From assembly GCA_019636275.1 (NCBI GenBank), contig JAHBXY010000009.1:1-64000 (forward strand): a stretch of DNA of 64,000 nucleotides, given 5' to 3'. Positions 25,901-34,878 of this stretch are shown piece after piece (within the stretch, counting starts at the first letter, position 1; each line of letters starts with the position of its first letter). A program made the position numbers and the translations under genes. This DNA comes from Planctomycetota bacterium (GTDB taxonomy: Bacteria > Planctomycetota > J058). Below the pieces are notes generated by a model. It saw only the letters and a list, made by a program, of their open reading frames with translations, searched no databases and was not told the DNA's origin.

Positions 25901-28145
25901 CGGCCTGGTCGCGGCCCTTCGCGAAGAACTCCTCGCCGTCGCGCATGCGCGTGCGCTTCTTGACCTGGAAGCGCTCGCGGTCCTCGTCGGTCTCGAGGAC
26001 GAGGAACGACGTGTAGGGCGTGGCGAGCTGGAAGTCCTCGGAGAGCGCGATCACCTGCGCCTTGATCGCCGGCGTCGCGCCCTGCGCGAGCAGGTGGTCG
26101 AGGTGCGCGCGCGCCCAGAGGCGCGGGACGAACGACGCGTCGTCGTCCGCCGGCGAGGCACCGAGGGCGACCTCGTGCGTGACCTCGAACGGCCTGTCGC
26201 CGGCGCGGCCGGTGAGCCGCACCTTGCCCTTGAGGCCGTCGGGCGGGGCGGTCGTGGGGTCCCAGCGGCCGACGACGACCTGCTGCGACCCCGCGGGCAG
26301 GTCGGGGAGCGTCTCCGGGTAGACGGCGGCGACCGCCAGGCCCTCGAAGGCGAGCTTCACGTCGCGCAGGCGCGGGAGCGTCGCCTCGCGCAGGAGGTCG
26401 AAGGCCACCTGCGCCGCGTCGTCGGGCCCGAGCGCGCGCACCGAGCCGCCGCCGAGGGCGGCGATCGCCTTCAGCGCCGTCGCCTCGCGCTGGGCCCCGG
26501 GGACCACGGCGTGGAACACGCCCTGGCCCCGGTAGAGCGACGGCGCCCGGCGGGCGAAGGCGGCCGCGTCGGCGTCGCCCGTCGTGACGGCGCCGTCGCC
26601 GACATAGATGACGTGGGTGCGCGGGCCGGCGCGCTGGGCGGCCGAGGCGACCGCGCGGTCGAGGTCGGTCCAGCCGAGCGGGGCCCGGCCGAGGAGCAGG
26701 CCCAGCGCCTCCTCGCGGGCGGCGGGCGTCGGCGCCGTCGAGCGCCCGTGCGCCCAGCGGACGTCCGTGTCGAACACGGCGAGGTCGAACGTGTCGCCGG
26801 GGCCGAGGGCCTCGAGCAGCGCCGAGACGAAGCGCTCCTGCGCGGCGCGGGCCGGGCCCGAGACCGAGGCGGACGTGTCGGCGAGCACCAGCACGTCGAG
26901 CGGGCCCGCCTGCGCGGGCGCGGGCAGGGGCGGCGCGTCGAGGAGCAGGAGGAAGTAGCCGTCGTCGGCCCTGCGGTGCGAGGCGAGGGTGACGCCGCTC
27001 GGCGGGCGCGCCACGCGCAGGCGGACCTCGAGGTCCTTCGTCGGCGCGACCTCCTGCGCCTCGAGCTCGACCCGCGCCGCGTGGTCGGTCTTCTGCACGC
27101 GCGCCGGGTGGCCGGGGACCTCGACGTCGAGGAGCCTCCGCTGCGACGACACGGTCACCGTGACCGAGAGCTGCTTCAGCGGGTGCGCGCGCAGGTGCTC
27201 GGCCGCGAGCGGGTGGTGGTAGACGACCTCGCCCGTGCCGTCGGGGCGGACCGTCTGCGGGAGGACCTGCGTGTAGCTGATCTTGATCCGCTTCTCGGCG
27301 CCGATCGGGTAGACGCGCGCCTTGAACAGGCTGCCGCCGGCCCACTCGAGGAGGCCCGGGTCGCGCTTCTCGCGCAGGATCGTCTCGTAGATCGCCCGGG
27401 CGCGCTGCTTCTCGACGATCTCGCCGTGGACCTGCTCGTCGCCGATCCACATGGAGAAGCCCGAGATCGACGCGTCGGCCGGGAGCGGGAAGTAGAAGAC
27501 GCCCTCGAGCACCTCCGAGGTGTGGTTGACGAAGCGCTCCTCGATCTCGGTGCGGGCGAGCTGGTCGCGAATGTCGACCGTCACGCTGTGGTAGCCGAGC
27601 GTGAGCGGGACGTTGCGCCCGTCGATCGTCGCCAGGAGCGCGCCCACCGCCTCGGTCGGCGCGCGCTCCTTGTAGCCCGTGAGCCAGCGCGGGTCCTGCG
27701 CCAGCGCCTCGAGCCCGCCGTCGGAGGTCGCGCGCAGGACGGTGCGCGCCGTGACCTCGCGCGCGGGCTTCGCCTCGACGACGAGCTTGCCCTTCTCCGC
27801 TGGCGTGAGCTCGACCTCGCCCGCGTGCAGCTTCAGGCGGCCGGCGTCGACGACCTCGACCAGCGCGCCCGGGCCGAGGACGAGCGTCGCGCCGCCGTCG
27901 AGCGCCACGGCCAAGGCGTTCGCCCCGCGCGCGCCGGTCTTCAGCCAGTCGCCCGGGAGCACCGGCGTCCGCGCGTCGGCCGGGCTCCAGCGCGGCGCGG
28001 CCAGCGCCTTGCGCGCGGCGGTCCCCTCGCGGTCGGTGATCTTCCCCACGGGGCCGCCCGGCTGCGAGCGGGCGGGACCGGGGAGGAACGCCCAGCCTGT
28101 GGCGAGCAGGGCCAGGGCCAGGGCGAGGCGCGGGGGACGGGGCAT
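22293..28145 (-). CDS. Large exported VIT/von Willebrand A/TPR protein, frameshifted near its 3' part
   Basis: Signal peptide at residues 1-27. A FecR-like segment (about 35-125) is followed by a VIT domain (about 155-300, with HTSEVLEGVFYFPLPADASI). The vWA domain has an intact MIDAS motif (LADTSASVSG, near 420). An EF-hand-like calcium loop (DKNGDGVLDYLE) is near 827, and a Gln-rich stretch near 900. From about 1150 on there are TPR-like repeats. VIT/vWA proteins resemble inter-alpha-trypsin inhibitor heavy chains and are common, large and exported in Planctomycetota. True coding ends near 23000: beyond it this frame reads as Arg/Pro/Ser-rich nonsense to the stop at 22293, while good coding continues in another frame. 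The intact protein would have been about 2830 residues. Divergent from the mutase gene. Confidence 0.85.
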   Translation of the reverse strand: MPRPPRLALALALLATGWAFLPGPARSQPGGPVGKITDREGTAARKALAAPRWSPADARTPVLPGDWLKTGARGANALAVALDGGATLVLGPGALVEVVDAGRLKLHAGEVELTPAEKGKLVVEAKPAREVTARTVLRATSDGGLEALAQDPRWLTGYKERAPTEAVGALLATIDGRNVPLTLGYHSVTVDIRDQLARTEIEERFVNHTSEVLEGVFYFPLPADASISGFSMWIGDEQVHGEIVEKQRARAIYETILREKRDPGLLEWAGGSLFKARVYPIGAEKRIKISYTQVLPQTVRPDGTGEVVYHHPLAAEHLRAHPLKQLSVTVTVSSQRRLLDVEVPGHPARVQKTDHAARVELEAQEVAPTKDLEVRLRVARPPSGVTLASHRRADDGYFLLLLDAPPLPAPAQAGPLDVLVLADTSASVSGPARAAQERFVSALLEALGPGDTFDLAVFDTDVRWAHGRSTAPTPAAREEALGLLLGRAPLGWTDLDRAVASAAQRAGPRTHVIYVGDGAVTTGDADAAAFARRAPSLYRGQGVFHAVVPGAQREATALKAIAALGGGSVRALGPDDAAQVAFDLLREATLPRLRDVKLAFEGLAVAAVYPETLPDLPAGSQQVVVGRWDPTTAPPDGLKGKVRLTGRAGDRPFEVTHEVALGASPADDDASFVPRLWARAHLDHLLAQGATPAIKAQVIALSEDFQLATPYTSFLVLETDEDRERFQVKKRTRMRDGEEFFAKGRDQADHALRRQAVLAAKAWRQQLRAQRLQALADLGRGLVGHLTSEAAGLATVSGRVMVDPRRPLPVGKARAAESSQAAFREGDKNGDGVLDYLEVPFREPLDLDVRDDYGEADLAFHDANDVLGGDADVPAEPEPSAELRAPPAPPPAGAPMPQQQQQQRQRQRRAEASTAGDRHFATNHAGYDLWSSGAGGLLGGRDDVTHWATTHHPFEPLLPPLPPAHASPAPPPWPQEVLDALSPADLRARVARGHLRVRTSVQRPDRRARLRPAGDGLWLLSAERWATASVHLAGDDHRLDWLAPGAAVVERGALTGAWTLGRVRPGEAADTGAWSEPWPFASVAALAPYAAWTPSLRRLDDGAHELTLARPDTDYRLVLEVDPAKGVRVVRHRQGDATHWTITFEHAQVGGAWWPSRLVRTGHTGEVQEDTTIAVEPLAPAAFDAALTDALKVRAEALLLGPPPASLRAARAAKQPTLEDRWALLGHLAASQRWDAARPHLDAVLAHARGKRGAAAIEATALLHGRRHEELRRLVTGAADALASRPGDAAAVRHLLQWSGALSDGAERLDLVGRLRPVAERRTSADLRWALDMTEVQALDMIGRPDEAEAALRASVEREPERTDGHQQLAWRLAQHGDAEAGVAHLDAALAQHGPWPAGERQQLLQAAQQLLWSAQRYEGLVARFERLERDDPEATLSVLDQALTALVMLDRADAAWARVTAWTNLQGGPPLEGVARARFDAAVRHALGRGPRGGQLEDDVARHLAAVVEAGLAAGAHDLARPVVHDWRWHRTAVAKALVAARVAALTRDAAALPPATAVALFHLLRHAGPAAEDPKAWAAVLDAFEARAAAVAATDPAGGRALEEAALAYGEPERRLRLLRGRLATGGRDAVVALLAALLSQPWTADLQAEAATLLPRAGAAPDDVPDVARARAAEQVLLLHRLVDWSTDARAQADVAARPDHGHLDRRRLAAAALDPRVARRRAAGGARVAGARAGPPAREARPRPKGRAPPAWPSSTRAWPRASGPPSGACSRRAPSSRSCTSSAPTPRPPHPPPPWPSAWRACRPRPESTRARRASRSSSSPTTSPASRPACAPGSPRTTQRPPAGAGRWRTSWPSSTACPRRSRSSRASSATTRPRTTTSRSWRCGSPRSTGRPTRARRSCAPGRSSTSGRSPARCRWTPGASRARASTSPSRSTRRRRSSWSCS

Positions 28146-28318
28146 GAACGCGGCTCCTCGGGGGATCGGCGAGCGTCCGTTGTGCTTCCGACGGGCGGTC
28201 AGGTCAACGGCGGCGCGTGGATGGGACGTCCGGCGCTCCCCTCCGGTTCCACTCCGGCGCGGGCTTTGCGCGCGGACGTCCGGCCGCGCGGGTAGAATCC
28301 GCGCCCCCAGGAGGCCCG

Positions 28319-29659
28319 GTGGGCATCTTCAAGGCTTACGACGTTCGCGGGAAGGTCCCGCACGAGATCCACGAGACCTTCGCGCGCCGGCTGGGCCGCG
28401 CCTACGCGGACTTCCTCGGCGGGAAGGGGACCGTGGGCGTCGGCCACGACATGCGCGAGAGCTCGCCCGCCCTGGCGCGCGCGCTGTGCGAGGGGATCCA
28501 CGCCGGCGGCGTGTCGACGGTCGAGATCGGCCTGTGCACGACGCCGACCCTCTATTACCTCGTCGGCAGCCGCTCGCTCGCCGGCGGCGTCATGGTGACG
28601 GCGTCGCACAACCCGGCCGACGACAACGGCTTCAAGCTCTGCCGCGAGCAGGTGAAGCCGATCGGCAGCGCGACGGGCCTGAAGGAGATCGAGGCCGAGT
28701 GCGCGCGCCCCGCGCCGCCGCCCGTGGCCAACCCTGGCCGGTCGCTCACGGAGGACGTGCGCGAGGCCTACGCCGAGCACGTGGCGCGGCTCGCGGGCGA
28801 GGTCGGCCGCTTCAAGGTCGCGTTCGACTGCGGCAACGGCGTCGTCGGCCCGACGCTCGACTCGCTCCTGCGCCGCTGGCCCGGCGTCGAGCCGGTGCGC
28901 CTCTACTTCGAGCCCATGGGCCACTTCCCCAACCACCCGGCCAACCCGCTCGTGCCCGAGAACGTGGCCGACCTGCAGCGCGCCGTGCGCGAGCACGGCT
29001 GCGACCTGGGCGTGGCCTTCGACGGCGACGGTGACCGCTGCGTGTTCGTCGACGGCGAGGGCGAGATCGTGTCGTCGGACCTGATGACCGCCCTCCTCGT
29101 GCAGCCGATCCTCGAGCGCGAGGCGGGCGCGGCGATCGTCGTCGACGTGTGCTCGAGCCGCGTCGTGCGCGAGGAGGTCCGCCGGCTGGGCGGACGGCCG
29201 GTCGAGGAGCGCGTCGGCCACTCGTTCATCAAGAAGACGATGCGCGAGCTGGACGCCCCGATGGCCGGCGAGAGCTCGGGCCACTACTACTGGCGCGACC
29301 ACTGGTACGCCGACAGCGCCCTGATCGCCACCGGCCGGCTGCTGGCGCAGCTCACGGTCAGCGGCCAGTCCCTGACCGAGGCCATGCGCCCCCTGCGCCG
29401 CACGGCCAGGAGCCCCGAGCGCAACTTCCACGTCGAGGACAAGGACGGCGCGCTCGAGGAGCTCGTGCGGACCTTCCCCGACGCCGAGGTGGCGCGGGTC
29501 GACGGCGTGACCCTGCGCCTGGGGAGCTGGTGGTTCAACGCGCGCAAGTCGAACACCGAGCCGCTCCTGCGCGTGAACGCCGAGGCCGACGACGCCGCCA
29601 CCCTCGACGAGGCCATGCGCCGGATCGAGGCCGTGCTGGGCACCCCGGTCGCACACTGA
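28319..29659 (+). CDS. manB: Phosphomannomutase/phosphoglucomutase
   Basis: A 446-residue alpha-D-phosphohexomutase that interconverts hexose 1- and 6-phosphates for sugar-nucleotide synthesis. All four domain signatures are visible. FKAYDVRGKVP is at the N-terminus. The phosphoserine loop VMVTASHNPADDNGFKL holds the catalytic Ser. The metal loop is VAFDGDGDRCVFVD, and the sugar-binding loop is GESSGHYYW. The C-terminal phosphate-binding loop is ARKSNTEPLLRVNAE. GTG 28319 has AGGAGG upstream. Transcription is divergent from the VIT/vWA gene across a 173-base gap. Whether mannose or glucose is preferred cannot be read from sequence. Confidence 0.93.
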   Translation: MGIFKAYDVRGKVPHEIHETFARRLGRAYADFLGGKGTVGVGHDMRESSPALARALCEGIHAGGVSTVEIGLCTTPTLYYLVGSRSLAGGVMVTASHNPADDNGFKLCREQVKPIGSATGLKEIEAECARPAPPPVANPGRSLTEDVREAYAEHVARLAGEVGRFKVAFDCGNGVVGPTLDSLLRRWPGVEPVRLYFEPMGHFPNHPANPLVPENVADLQRAVREHGCDLGVAFDGDGDRCVFVDGEGEIVSSDLMTALLVQPILEREAGAAIVVDVCSSRVVREEVRRLGGRPVEERVGHSFIKKTMRELDAPMAGESSGHYYWRDHWYADSALIATGRLLAQLTVSGQSLTEAMRPLRRTARSPERNFHVEDKDGALEELVRTFPDAEVARVDGVTLRLGSWWFNARKSNTEPLLRVNAEADDAATLDEAMRRIEAVLGTPVAH

Positions 29660-29805
29660 AGGGCTGATCGACGGCTGCGACCGCGGCTCCCTGCCCCAGA
29701 AAGCCGCAGCACGCCCGCCGTCGGTCACACGCTTCCCCGCCGGGAGACCACGGGTAGACTGACGGCCTTCACCCAGCGAACCCCGGCCATCGAGGGGAGG
29801 GCCTC

Positions 29806-31245
29806 GTGTCCGACGTGCCCCCGCGCGCGCCGTCCGAACGAGCCCAGCTGCCGGAGGCGGCGGGCAAGCACCGCGGCGCGTACCAGGACGAGCCCGCCGG
29901 GCTCGTCCTGCTCCTCATCGACGACGCGACGGCGCGCGAGCAGGCGATCCTGTGGCTCGAGGAGGTCGGCTACGCCGTCCTCGTCGCCGGGACGCGCGAG
30001 GAGGCGCTGGCGCTGATCGGGCGGCGCCTGGACATCGACGTCGTCGTGGCCGAGGTCGGCCACGCGGCGCCCGTCCTCGACGCGGCCGAGCGCTCGCCGG
30101 CCGGGCTCGAGGTCGTGCTCTGCGGGGCGGCCGACGTGTTCGTGATCACCGAGGCGATCGCGCACGGGGCGGTGTCGTTCCTGCCGCATCCCATGACGCA
30201 GACCGACCTGCTCCTGCAGGTCATGCGCGCCCTGCGCGCGGCGCGCCGCTCCCAGCTCGCCGCGGACAAGCGCGCGCAGCTCGCGCTCGCGCACGACGTC
30301 CACTTCGAGGGGATCGTCGGCACGACGCCGCGCATGGTCGAGGTCATGGAGGTGCTGCGGAAGGCCTCGCCGACCGACGCGCCGATCGTGATCCTGGGCG
30401 AGAGCGGCACGGGCAAGGAGCTGATCGCCCGCGCGATCCACGTCTCGAGCCCGCGCCGGAGCGGGCCGTTCGTGGCCCTGCACCTCTACGCCACGCCCGA
30501 GGGGCTGATCGAGAGCGAGCTCTTCGGCCACAAGAAGGGCGCGTTCACCGGCGCGCTGGGCGACCGCGCGGGCAAGCTCGAGATGGCGCACGGCGGGACG
30601 CTGTTCCTCGACGAGCTGGGCGACATCCCGCTCGAGACGCAGACGAAGCTCCTGCGGGTGCTCGAGACGCGCACGTTCGAGCCGGTCGGCTCGAACCGCT
30701 CGGTCACGGCGGACTTCCGCCTCGTGGCCGCGACCAACCTCGACATCCCGGCCCTGATCGCGGAGAAGAAGTTCCGCGAGGAGCTGTGGTACCGGCTCAA
30801 CGTCGTGCGCGTGCAGCTCCCGTCCCTGCGCGAGCGCCGCGCCGACATCGCCCCGCTCGTGGAGCGCTTCGCGCGCGAGTTCGCCGAGGCCTACGGCAAG
30901 CGCTTCGAGGGGGCCGACCCCGAGGTCATGACGGCGCTGCGGCGCCACGCCTGGCCGGGGAACATCCGCGAGCTGCGCAACGTCGTGCAGCGCATGGTCG
31001 TCATGGCCGACGGCCCGCGCCTCACCGCGCGCGACCTGCCGCGCGAGCTGCGCGGCGCCGAGCCGGTCGAGGTCGGCGCGCCGGCGGCGCCGATCGGCCT
31101 CGCCGGGCGGCCCATGGACGAGATCGAGAAGGAGGCGATCCGCGAGACCCTGCGCCTCACCGACGGCAACCGCAAGGCGGCGGCGGACCTGCTGCAGATC
31201 GGCGAGCGGACGCTCTACCGCAAGATCGAGAAGTTCGGGCTGTGA
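29806..31245 (+). CDS. NtrC-family sigma54 activator with degenerate receiver domain
   Basis: A 479-residue bacterial enhancer-binding protein. The N-terminal receiver-like domain (about 30-145) keeps the acidic pair (LLLIDDA). At the phosphoacceptor position, however, it has Glu83 (DVVVAEVGH), and the conserved Lys is His128 (SFLPHPM). The AAA+ domain is intact: Walker A GESGTGKE near 198, the sigma54-contact loop GAFTGA at 245-250, Walker B GGTLFLDELGDI, and the arginine-finger region. A Fis-type helix-turn-helix closes the protein (NRKAAADLLQIGERTLYRKI). It should activate sigma54 promoters, perhaps without phosphorylation. GTG 29806 follows GGGAGGG. Its stop overlaps the mgtE start. Confidence 0.93.
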   Translation: MSDVPPRAPSERAQLPEAAGKHRGAYQDEPAGLVLLLIDDATAREQAILWLEEVGYAVLVAGTREEALALIGRRLDIDVVVAEVGHAAPVLDAAERSPAGLEVVLCGAADVFVITEAIAHGAVSFLPHPMTQTDLLLQVMRALRAARRSQLAADKRAQLALAHDVHFEGIVGTTPRMVEVMEVLRKASPTDAPIVILGESGTGKELIARAIHVSSPRRSGPFVALHLYATPEGLIESELFGHKKGAFTGALGDRAGKLEMAHGGTLFLDELGDIPLETQTKLLRVLETRTFEPVGSNRSVTADFRLVAATNLDIPALIAEKKFREELWYRLNVVRVQLPSLRERRADIAPLVERFAREFAEAYGKRFEGADPEVMTALRRHAWPGNIRELRNVVQRMVVMADGPRLTARDLPRELRGAEPVEVGAPAAPIGLAGRPMDEIEKEAIRETLRLTDGNRKAAADLLQIGERTLYRKIEKFGL

Positions 31246-32591
31246 TCAACGCGCTGGTCAGGCTCGTCTTGCCGGACGTGCAGGACCTCCTGCGCGAGGG
31301 GACGCCCGAGGACATCCGCAAGGCGCTCGAGCCGTTCCACGCGGCGGACGTGGCGGAGCTGCTCGAGCAGCTCGAGGACGCGGACGCGGCGCGGCTCGTC
31401 GACGCCCTGGCCCTGCAGCGGCGCGTCGAGGTGTTCGGGCAGCTCGAGACCGACGCCTGCGTGCGGCTGGTCGAGCTCCTCGGGCCGGAGAAGGTGGCGA
31501 CGACGGTCGCCCGCATGGCGTCGGACGACCGCGCCGACCTCATGGGCGAGCTCCCGACGGAGCTCGGGCAGCGGCTGCTCGCGGCGCTGCCGCCCGAGGA
31601 GCGGCGCGACGTCGCGCGGCTGGTCACCTACCCCGACGGGACCGCCGGCGCGATCATGACGTCGGACTACGTCTCGCTCACGCCCGACGAGACGGCCCGC
31701 GACGCGATCGAGCACATCCGGCAGGTGGCCCGCCGCAGGGAGACGATCTACGCCCTCTACGTGGTCGACGCCGAGGGGCGGCTCCAGGGCGCCTGCTCGC
31801 TCGAGACGCTGATCCTGTCCGGCCCGGACAAGAAGGTGCGGGAGCTCATGTTCCCGCCGATCTCGGTCAGGGTGGACGCCGACCAGGAGGCGGTCGTCGC
31901 CACGCTCAGCCACTACGACTTCCTCGCCGTGCCCGTCGTCGACGGCGACGGGATCATGCTCGGGATCGTCACGCACGACGACGTGTTCGACGTGGCCGAG
32001 GAGGAGGCCACCGAGGACTTCCAGCGCGTCGGCGCCGTCGGGCCGATCCAGGAGAGCCTGCTCGAGGTCGGGGCCTGGGTGCTCTACAAGAAGCGGATCG
32101 TCTGGCTCGTGGCCCTCGTGTTCGTGAACCTGCTCTCCGGCGCGGGCATGGCCTTCTACGAGGAGACGATCGCCCACAGCGTCGTGCTGGTGTTCTTCCT
32201 GCCGCTGCTGATCGGCAGCGCCGGCAACGCCGGCTCGCAGGCGGCCACGCTGACGATCCGCGCCATGGCCACGGGCGACGTGAGCCTGCGCGACTGGCTG
32301 GTCCTCATGCGCAAGGAGCTGCTCGTCGCCTCGACGCTCGGGGCCACCATGGCGGCCGCCGTGTCGTTCGTCGGCGTCTACCGCGGCGGCCCCGGCGTCG
32401 GCCTCGTCGTGGCGTCGACCATGGTCCTCGTCGTGTGCGTCGGCAGCCTCGTCGGCCTGTCGCTGCCGTTCCTCCTCAGCCGGCTCGGCCTCGACCCGGC
32501 GGCCGCCAGCGTGCCGCTCGTGACCTCGATCGCGGACATCACCGGCGTGCTGATCTACTTCACGATCGCCACCTGGGTCCTCGTCGGCTAG
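31242..32591 (+). CDS. mgtE: Magnesium transporter MgtE
   Basis: A 449-residue MgtE channel. The N-terminal helical magnesium-sensing domain is residues 1-130. A pair of CBS domains follows (130-255; TAGAIMTSDYVSLTPDETA, AVPVVDGDGIMLGIVTHDD). Five membrane helices follow (275-449) with the pore motif LLIGSAGNAGSQAATL. It moves Mg2+ inward, gated by Mg2+ bound in the cytosolic domain. GTG 31242 overlaps the stop of the sigma54 activator (GTGA), so the two are translationally coupled; the functional link is not obvious. Confidence 0.95.
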   Translation: MINALVRLVLPDVQDLLREGTPEDIRKALEPFHAADVAELLEQLEDADAARLVDALALQRRVEVFGQLETDACVRLVELLGPEKVATTVARMASDDRADLMGELPTELGQRLLAALPPEERRDVARLVTYPDGTAGAIMTSDYVSLTPDETARDAIEHIRQVARRRETIYALYVVDAEGRLQGACSLETLILSGPDKKVRELMFPPISVRVDADQEAVVATLSHYDFLAVPVVDGDGIMLGIVTHDDVFDVAEEEATEDFQRVGAVGPIQESLLEVGAWVLYKKRIVWLVALVFVNLLSGAGMAFYEETIAHSVVLVFFLPLLIGSAGNAGSQAATLTIRAMATGDVSLRDWLVLMRKELLVASTLGATMAAAVSFVGVYRGGPGVGLVVASTMVLVVCVGSLVGLSLPFLLSRLGLDPAAASVPLVTSIADITGVLIYFTIATWVLVG

Positions 32592-32827
32592 CCGCCCGGC
32601 AGGGGTCGACCTGACACCGCTGCCATTCCGGCGCGCGTGTCCCGGCCGACCGGCCGCGTAAGTCTCGCAGTGGCGGGCCGTTGCCCGGCCGCCACGCTGG
32701 CCCGGGCCTTGCTAAAGATCCTCTCGACAGCCGTAACTCCGGGCCGACGCAGGGCCCGGGGGGTCACGGGAGACCACCAGCACAACGGATCAACGGGCCG
32801 GTCCCGCGCCGGGCCCTGGAGGACCAC

Positions 32828-34723
32828 ATGGGCAAGATCGTGGGCATCGACCTCGGCACGACCAACTCGGTCGTGGCCGTCATGGAGGGCTCGGAGGTCA
32901 AGGTCATCGCCAACCCGAGCGGCCTCAGGACCACGCCGTCGGTGGTGGCCTTCCTCGACAGCGGCGAGCGGCTCGTCGGGCAGCGCGCCAAGAACCAGGC
33001 GATCACCAACCCCGAGAACACCGTCTACTCGATCAAGCGCTTCATGGGCCGCCGGCGCGGCGAGGTGTCGTCGGAGGAGAAGCTCGTCCCCTACAAGATC
33101 ACCGGGTCGCCGGACGAGCTGGTCAAGGTGAAGATCCGCGACAAGGACTACACGCCGCCCGAGGTGTCGGCCATGGTCCTCGGCTACCTCAAGACCTACG
33201 CCGAGGAGTACCTGGGCGAGAAGGTCACCGAGGCGGTGATCACGGTCCCGGCCTACTTCAACGACTCGCAGCGCCAGGCGACCAAGGACGCGGGCGAGAT
33301 CGCGGGCCTCAAGGTCCGGCGCATCATCAACGAGCCGACGGCGGCCGCGCTGGCCTACGGGCTCGACAAGAAGAAGGACGAGAAGATCCTCGTCTACGAC
33401 CTGGGCGGCGGCACGTTCGACGTCTCGGTGCTCGAGATCGGCGACGGCGTCGTCGAGGTCAAGTCGACCAACGGCGACACGCACCTCGGCGGCGACGACT
33501 TCGACCAGGTGCTGATCGACCACGTGGCCGAGGAGTTCAAGAAGGACAAGGGGATCGACCTGCGCAAGGACCGCCTGGCGCTGCAGCGGCTCAAGGAGGC
33601 CTGCGAGCGGGCCAAGTGCGAGCTGTCGCAGTCGCAGGTGACGCGCGTGAACCTGCCGTTCATCACGGTGCTCGACGGCAACCCGCAGCACCTCGACGTC
33701 GAGGTCACGCGCTCGAAGTTCCAGTCGCTGACGCGGCCGCTGATCGAGCGCACGCGCGACCCGATCGTGCAGGCCCTGAAGGACGCCAAGCTCTCGCCGA
33801 AGGACATCGACGAGGTCGTGTTCGTCGGCGGCTCGACGCGCATGCCCGCCTGCGGCGAGCTGGTGAAGGAGATCTTCGGCAAGGACCCGAACAAGAGCGT
33901 CAACCCCGACGAGGTCGTCGCCGTCGGCGCGGCCGTGCAGGGCGCGGTGCTCTCGGGCGAGAAGTCGGACATCCTGCTGCTCGACGTCACGCCGCTGTCG
34001 CTGGGCATCGAGACGCTCGGCGGCGTCATGACGATCATGATCCCGCGCAACACGACGATCCCGACCTCGAAGAAGGAGGTCTTCTCGACCGCGGCCGACA
34101 ACCAGCCGGCCGTCGACGTGCGGGTCTACCAGGGCGAGCGGAAGATGGCCCAGCACAACCGCTTCCTCAAGGAGTTCCGCCTCGAGGGCCTGCCCCCGGC
34201 CCCGCGCGGCGCGCCGAAGATCGAGGTGACCTTCGACATCGACGCCAACGGGCTCCTGAACGTCTCGGCCAAGGACACGGCCACGGGCAAGGAGACCAAG
34301 GTCTCGATCGAGTCGTCCTCGGGCATCTCCAAGGCCGACATCGAGCGCATGAAGAAGGACGCCGAGTCGCACGCCGCCGAGGACGCCGAGCGCGCCGAGC
34401 TCGTCGAGGCCAAGAACAAGGCCGACTCGCTCGTGCACCAGACCCGCCGCCAGCTCACCGAGCTCGGCGACAAGGTCCCGGCCGGCGAGAAGGAGAAGAT
34501 CGAGGCCGCCGTGAAGAAGCTCGAGGAGGCCGGCAAGGGCGACGACAAGGCCGCGATCGAGCGCGCGGTCGAGGAGCTCATGCAGACGTCCCAGAAGATG
34601 GGCGAGGAGCTCTACAAGCAGGCCGGCGGCGCCACCGGCGGCGAGGCCCCCGGCGCGGGCCCGGGCGGCGAGAAGAAGCCCGAGGAGGACGTGATCGACG
34701 CGGACTATGAGGTCAAGTCGTAG
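32828..34723 (+). CDS. dnaK: Chaperone DnaK (Hsp70)
   Basis: A 631-residue Hsp70. The N-terminal ATPase has [18 protein letters not shown] (4-21), [32 protein letters not shown] and [17 protein letters not shown]. The interdomain linker precedes [18 protein letters not shown] in the substrate-binding domain. The helical lid ends in a Gly/Ala-rich tail and a C-terminal acidic [11 protein letters not shown] close to the usual EEVD-like end. ATG 32828 has GGAGG nine bases upstream. grpE and dnaJ are not adjacent. The 236-base upstream gap holds no CIRCE element that I can find. The last codons lie within the direct repeat marking the left island boundary. Confidence 0.98.
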   Translation: MGKIVGIDLGTTNSVVAVMEGSEVKVIANPSGLRTTPSVVAFLDSGERLVGQRAKNQAITNPENTVYSIKRFMGRRRGEVSSEEKLVPYKITGSPDELVKVKIRDKDYTPPEVSAMVLGYLKTYAEEYLGEKVTEAVITVPAYFNDSQRQATKDAGEIAGLKVRRIINEPTAAALAYGLDKKKDEKILVYDLGGGTFDVSVLEIGDGVVEVKSTNGDTHLGGDDFDQVLIDHVAEEFKKDKGIDLRKDRLALQRLKEACERAKCELSQSQVTRVNLPFITVLDGNPQHLDVEVTRSKFQSLTRPLIERTRDPIVQALKDAKLSPKDIDEVVFVGGSTRMPACGELVKEIFGKDPNKSVNPDEVVAVGAAVQGAVLSGEKSDILLLDVTPLSLGIETLGGVMTIMIPRNTTIPTSKKEVFSTAADNQPAVDVRVYQGERKMAQHNRFLKEFRLEGLPPAPRGAPKIEVTFDIDANGLLNVSAKDTATGKETKVSIESSSGISKADIERMKKDAESHAAEDAERAELVEAKNKADSLVHQTRRQLTELGDKVPAGEKEKIEAAVKKLEEAGKGDDKAAIERAVEELMQTSQKMGEELYKQAGGATGGEAPGAGPGGEKKPEEDVIDADYEVKS

Positions 34724-34734
34724 TCGACGACCCC

Positions 34735-34760
34735 GGCGGCGGCGCCTCGGCGCCGCCGCC
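34735..34760 (+). terminator. Hairpin after dnaK
   Basis: Perfect 12-bp arms GGCGGCGGCGCC / GGCGCCGCCGCC separated by two bases, starting 11 bases after the dnaK stop, then GACTCTT. A near copy follows the second dnaK tail at about 52890-52915. Confidence 0.7.
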
Positions 34761-34765
34761 GACTC

Positions 34766-34843
34766 TTGCCAGGGTGGTGTAGGTGGTCAGCACGCCGGGG
34801 TTCACGCCCCGGAGGGCGAGGTTCGAGCCCTCGACCGCGGCAA
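34766..34843 (+). other. tRNA-like element, degenerate
   Basis: D-arm-like GTGT-AGGTGGTCA-GCAC is followed by an anticodon-arm-like hairpin CCGGGG-TTCACG-CCCCGG with only a 6-nt loop. A textbook T-arm follows (CGAGG-TTCGAGC-CCTCG), and the ends can pair as TTGCC/GGCAA. The anticodon arm does not give a standard 7-nt loop and the acceptor has mismatches. It is therefore likelier a tRNA relic or tRNA-mimicking RNA than a working tRNA. Confidence 0.4.
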
Positions 34844-34848
34844 CGACC

Positions 34849-34878
34849 CGAGGCCCCGTCGCGCGCGACGGGGCCTCG
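34849..34878 (+). terminator. Hairpin after the tRNA-like element
   Basis: Self-complementary block with 14-bp arms GAGGCCCCGTCGCG / CGCGACGGGGCCTC, flanked by a further C/G pair. Its counterpart in the right repeat is at 53001-53032 with 13-bp arms and a 6-nt loop. Conservation in both copies suggests a functional transcription end. Confidence 0.6.

Noticed and set aside
32592-32827. CIRCE or other heat-shock operator before dnaK
   Set aside because: I looked for the TTAGCACTC-N9-GAGTGCTAA pattern and found nothing similar. A TTGCTA/TAACTC pair with 19-base spacing is too weak to call a promoter.
34766-34843. The tRNA-like element as tRNA-Sec (a loop containing TCA)
   Set aside because: It lacks the long variable arm and extended acceptor stem of tRNA-Sec, and the anticodon loop is not 7 nt.
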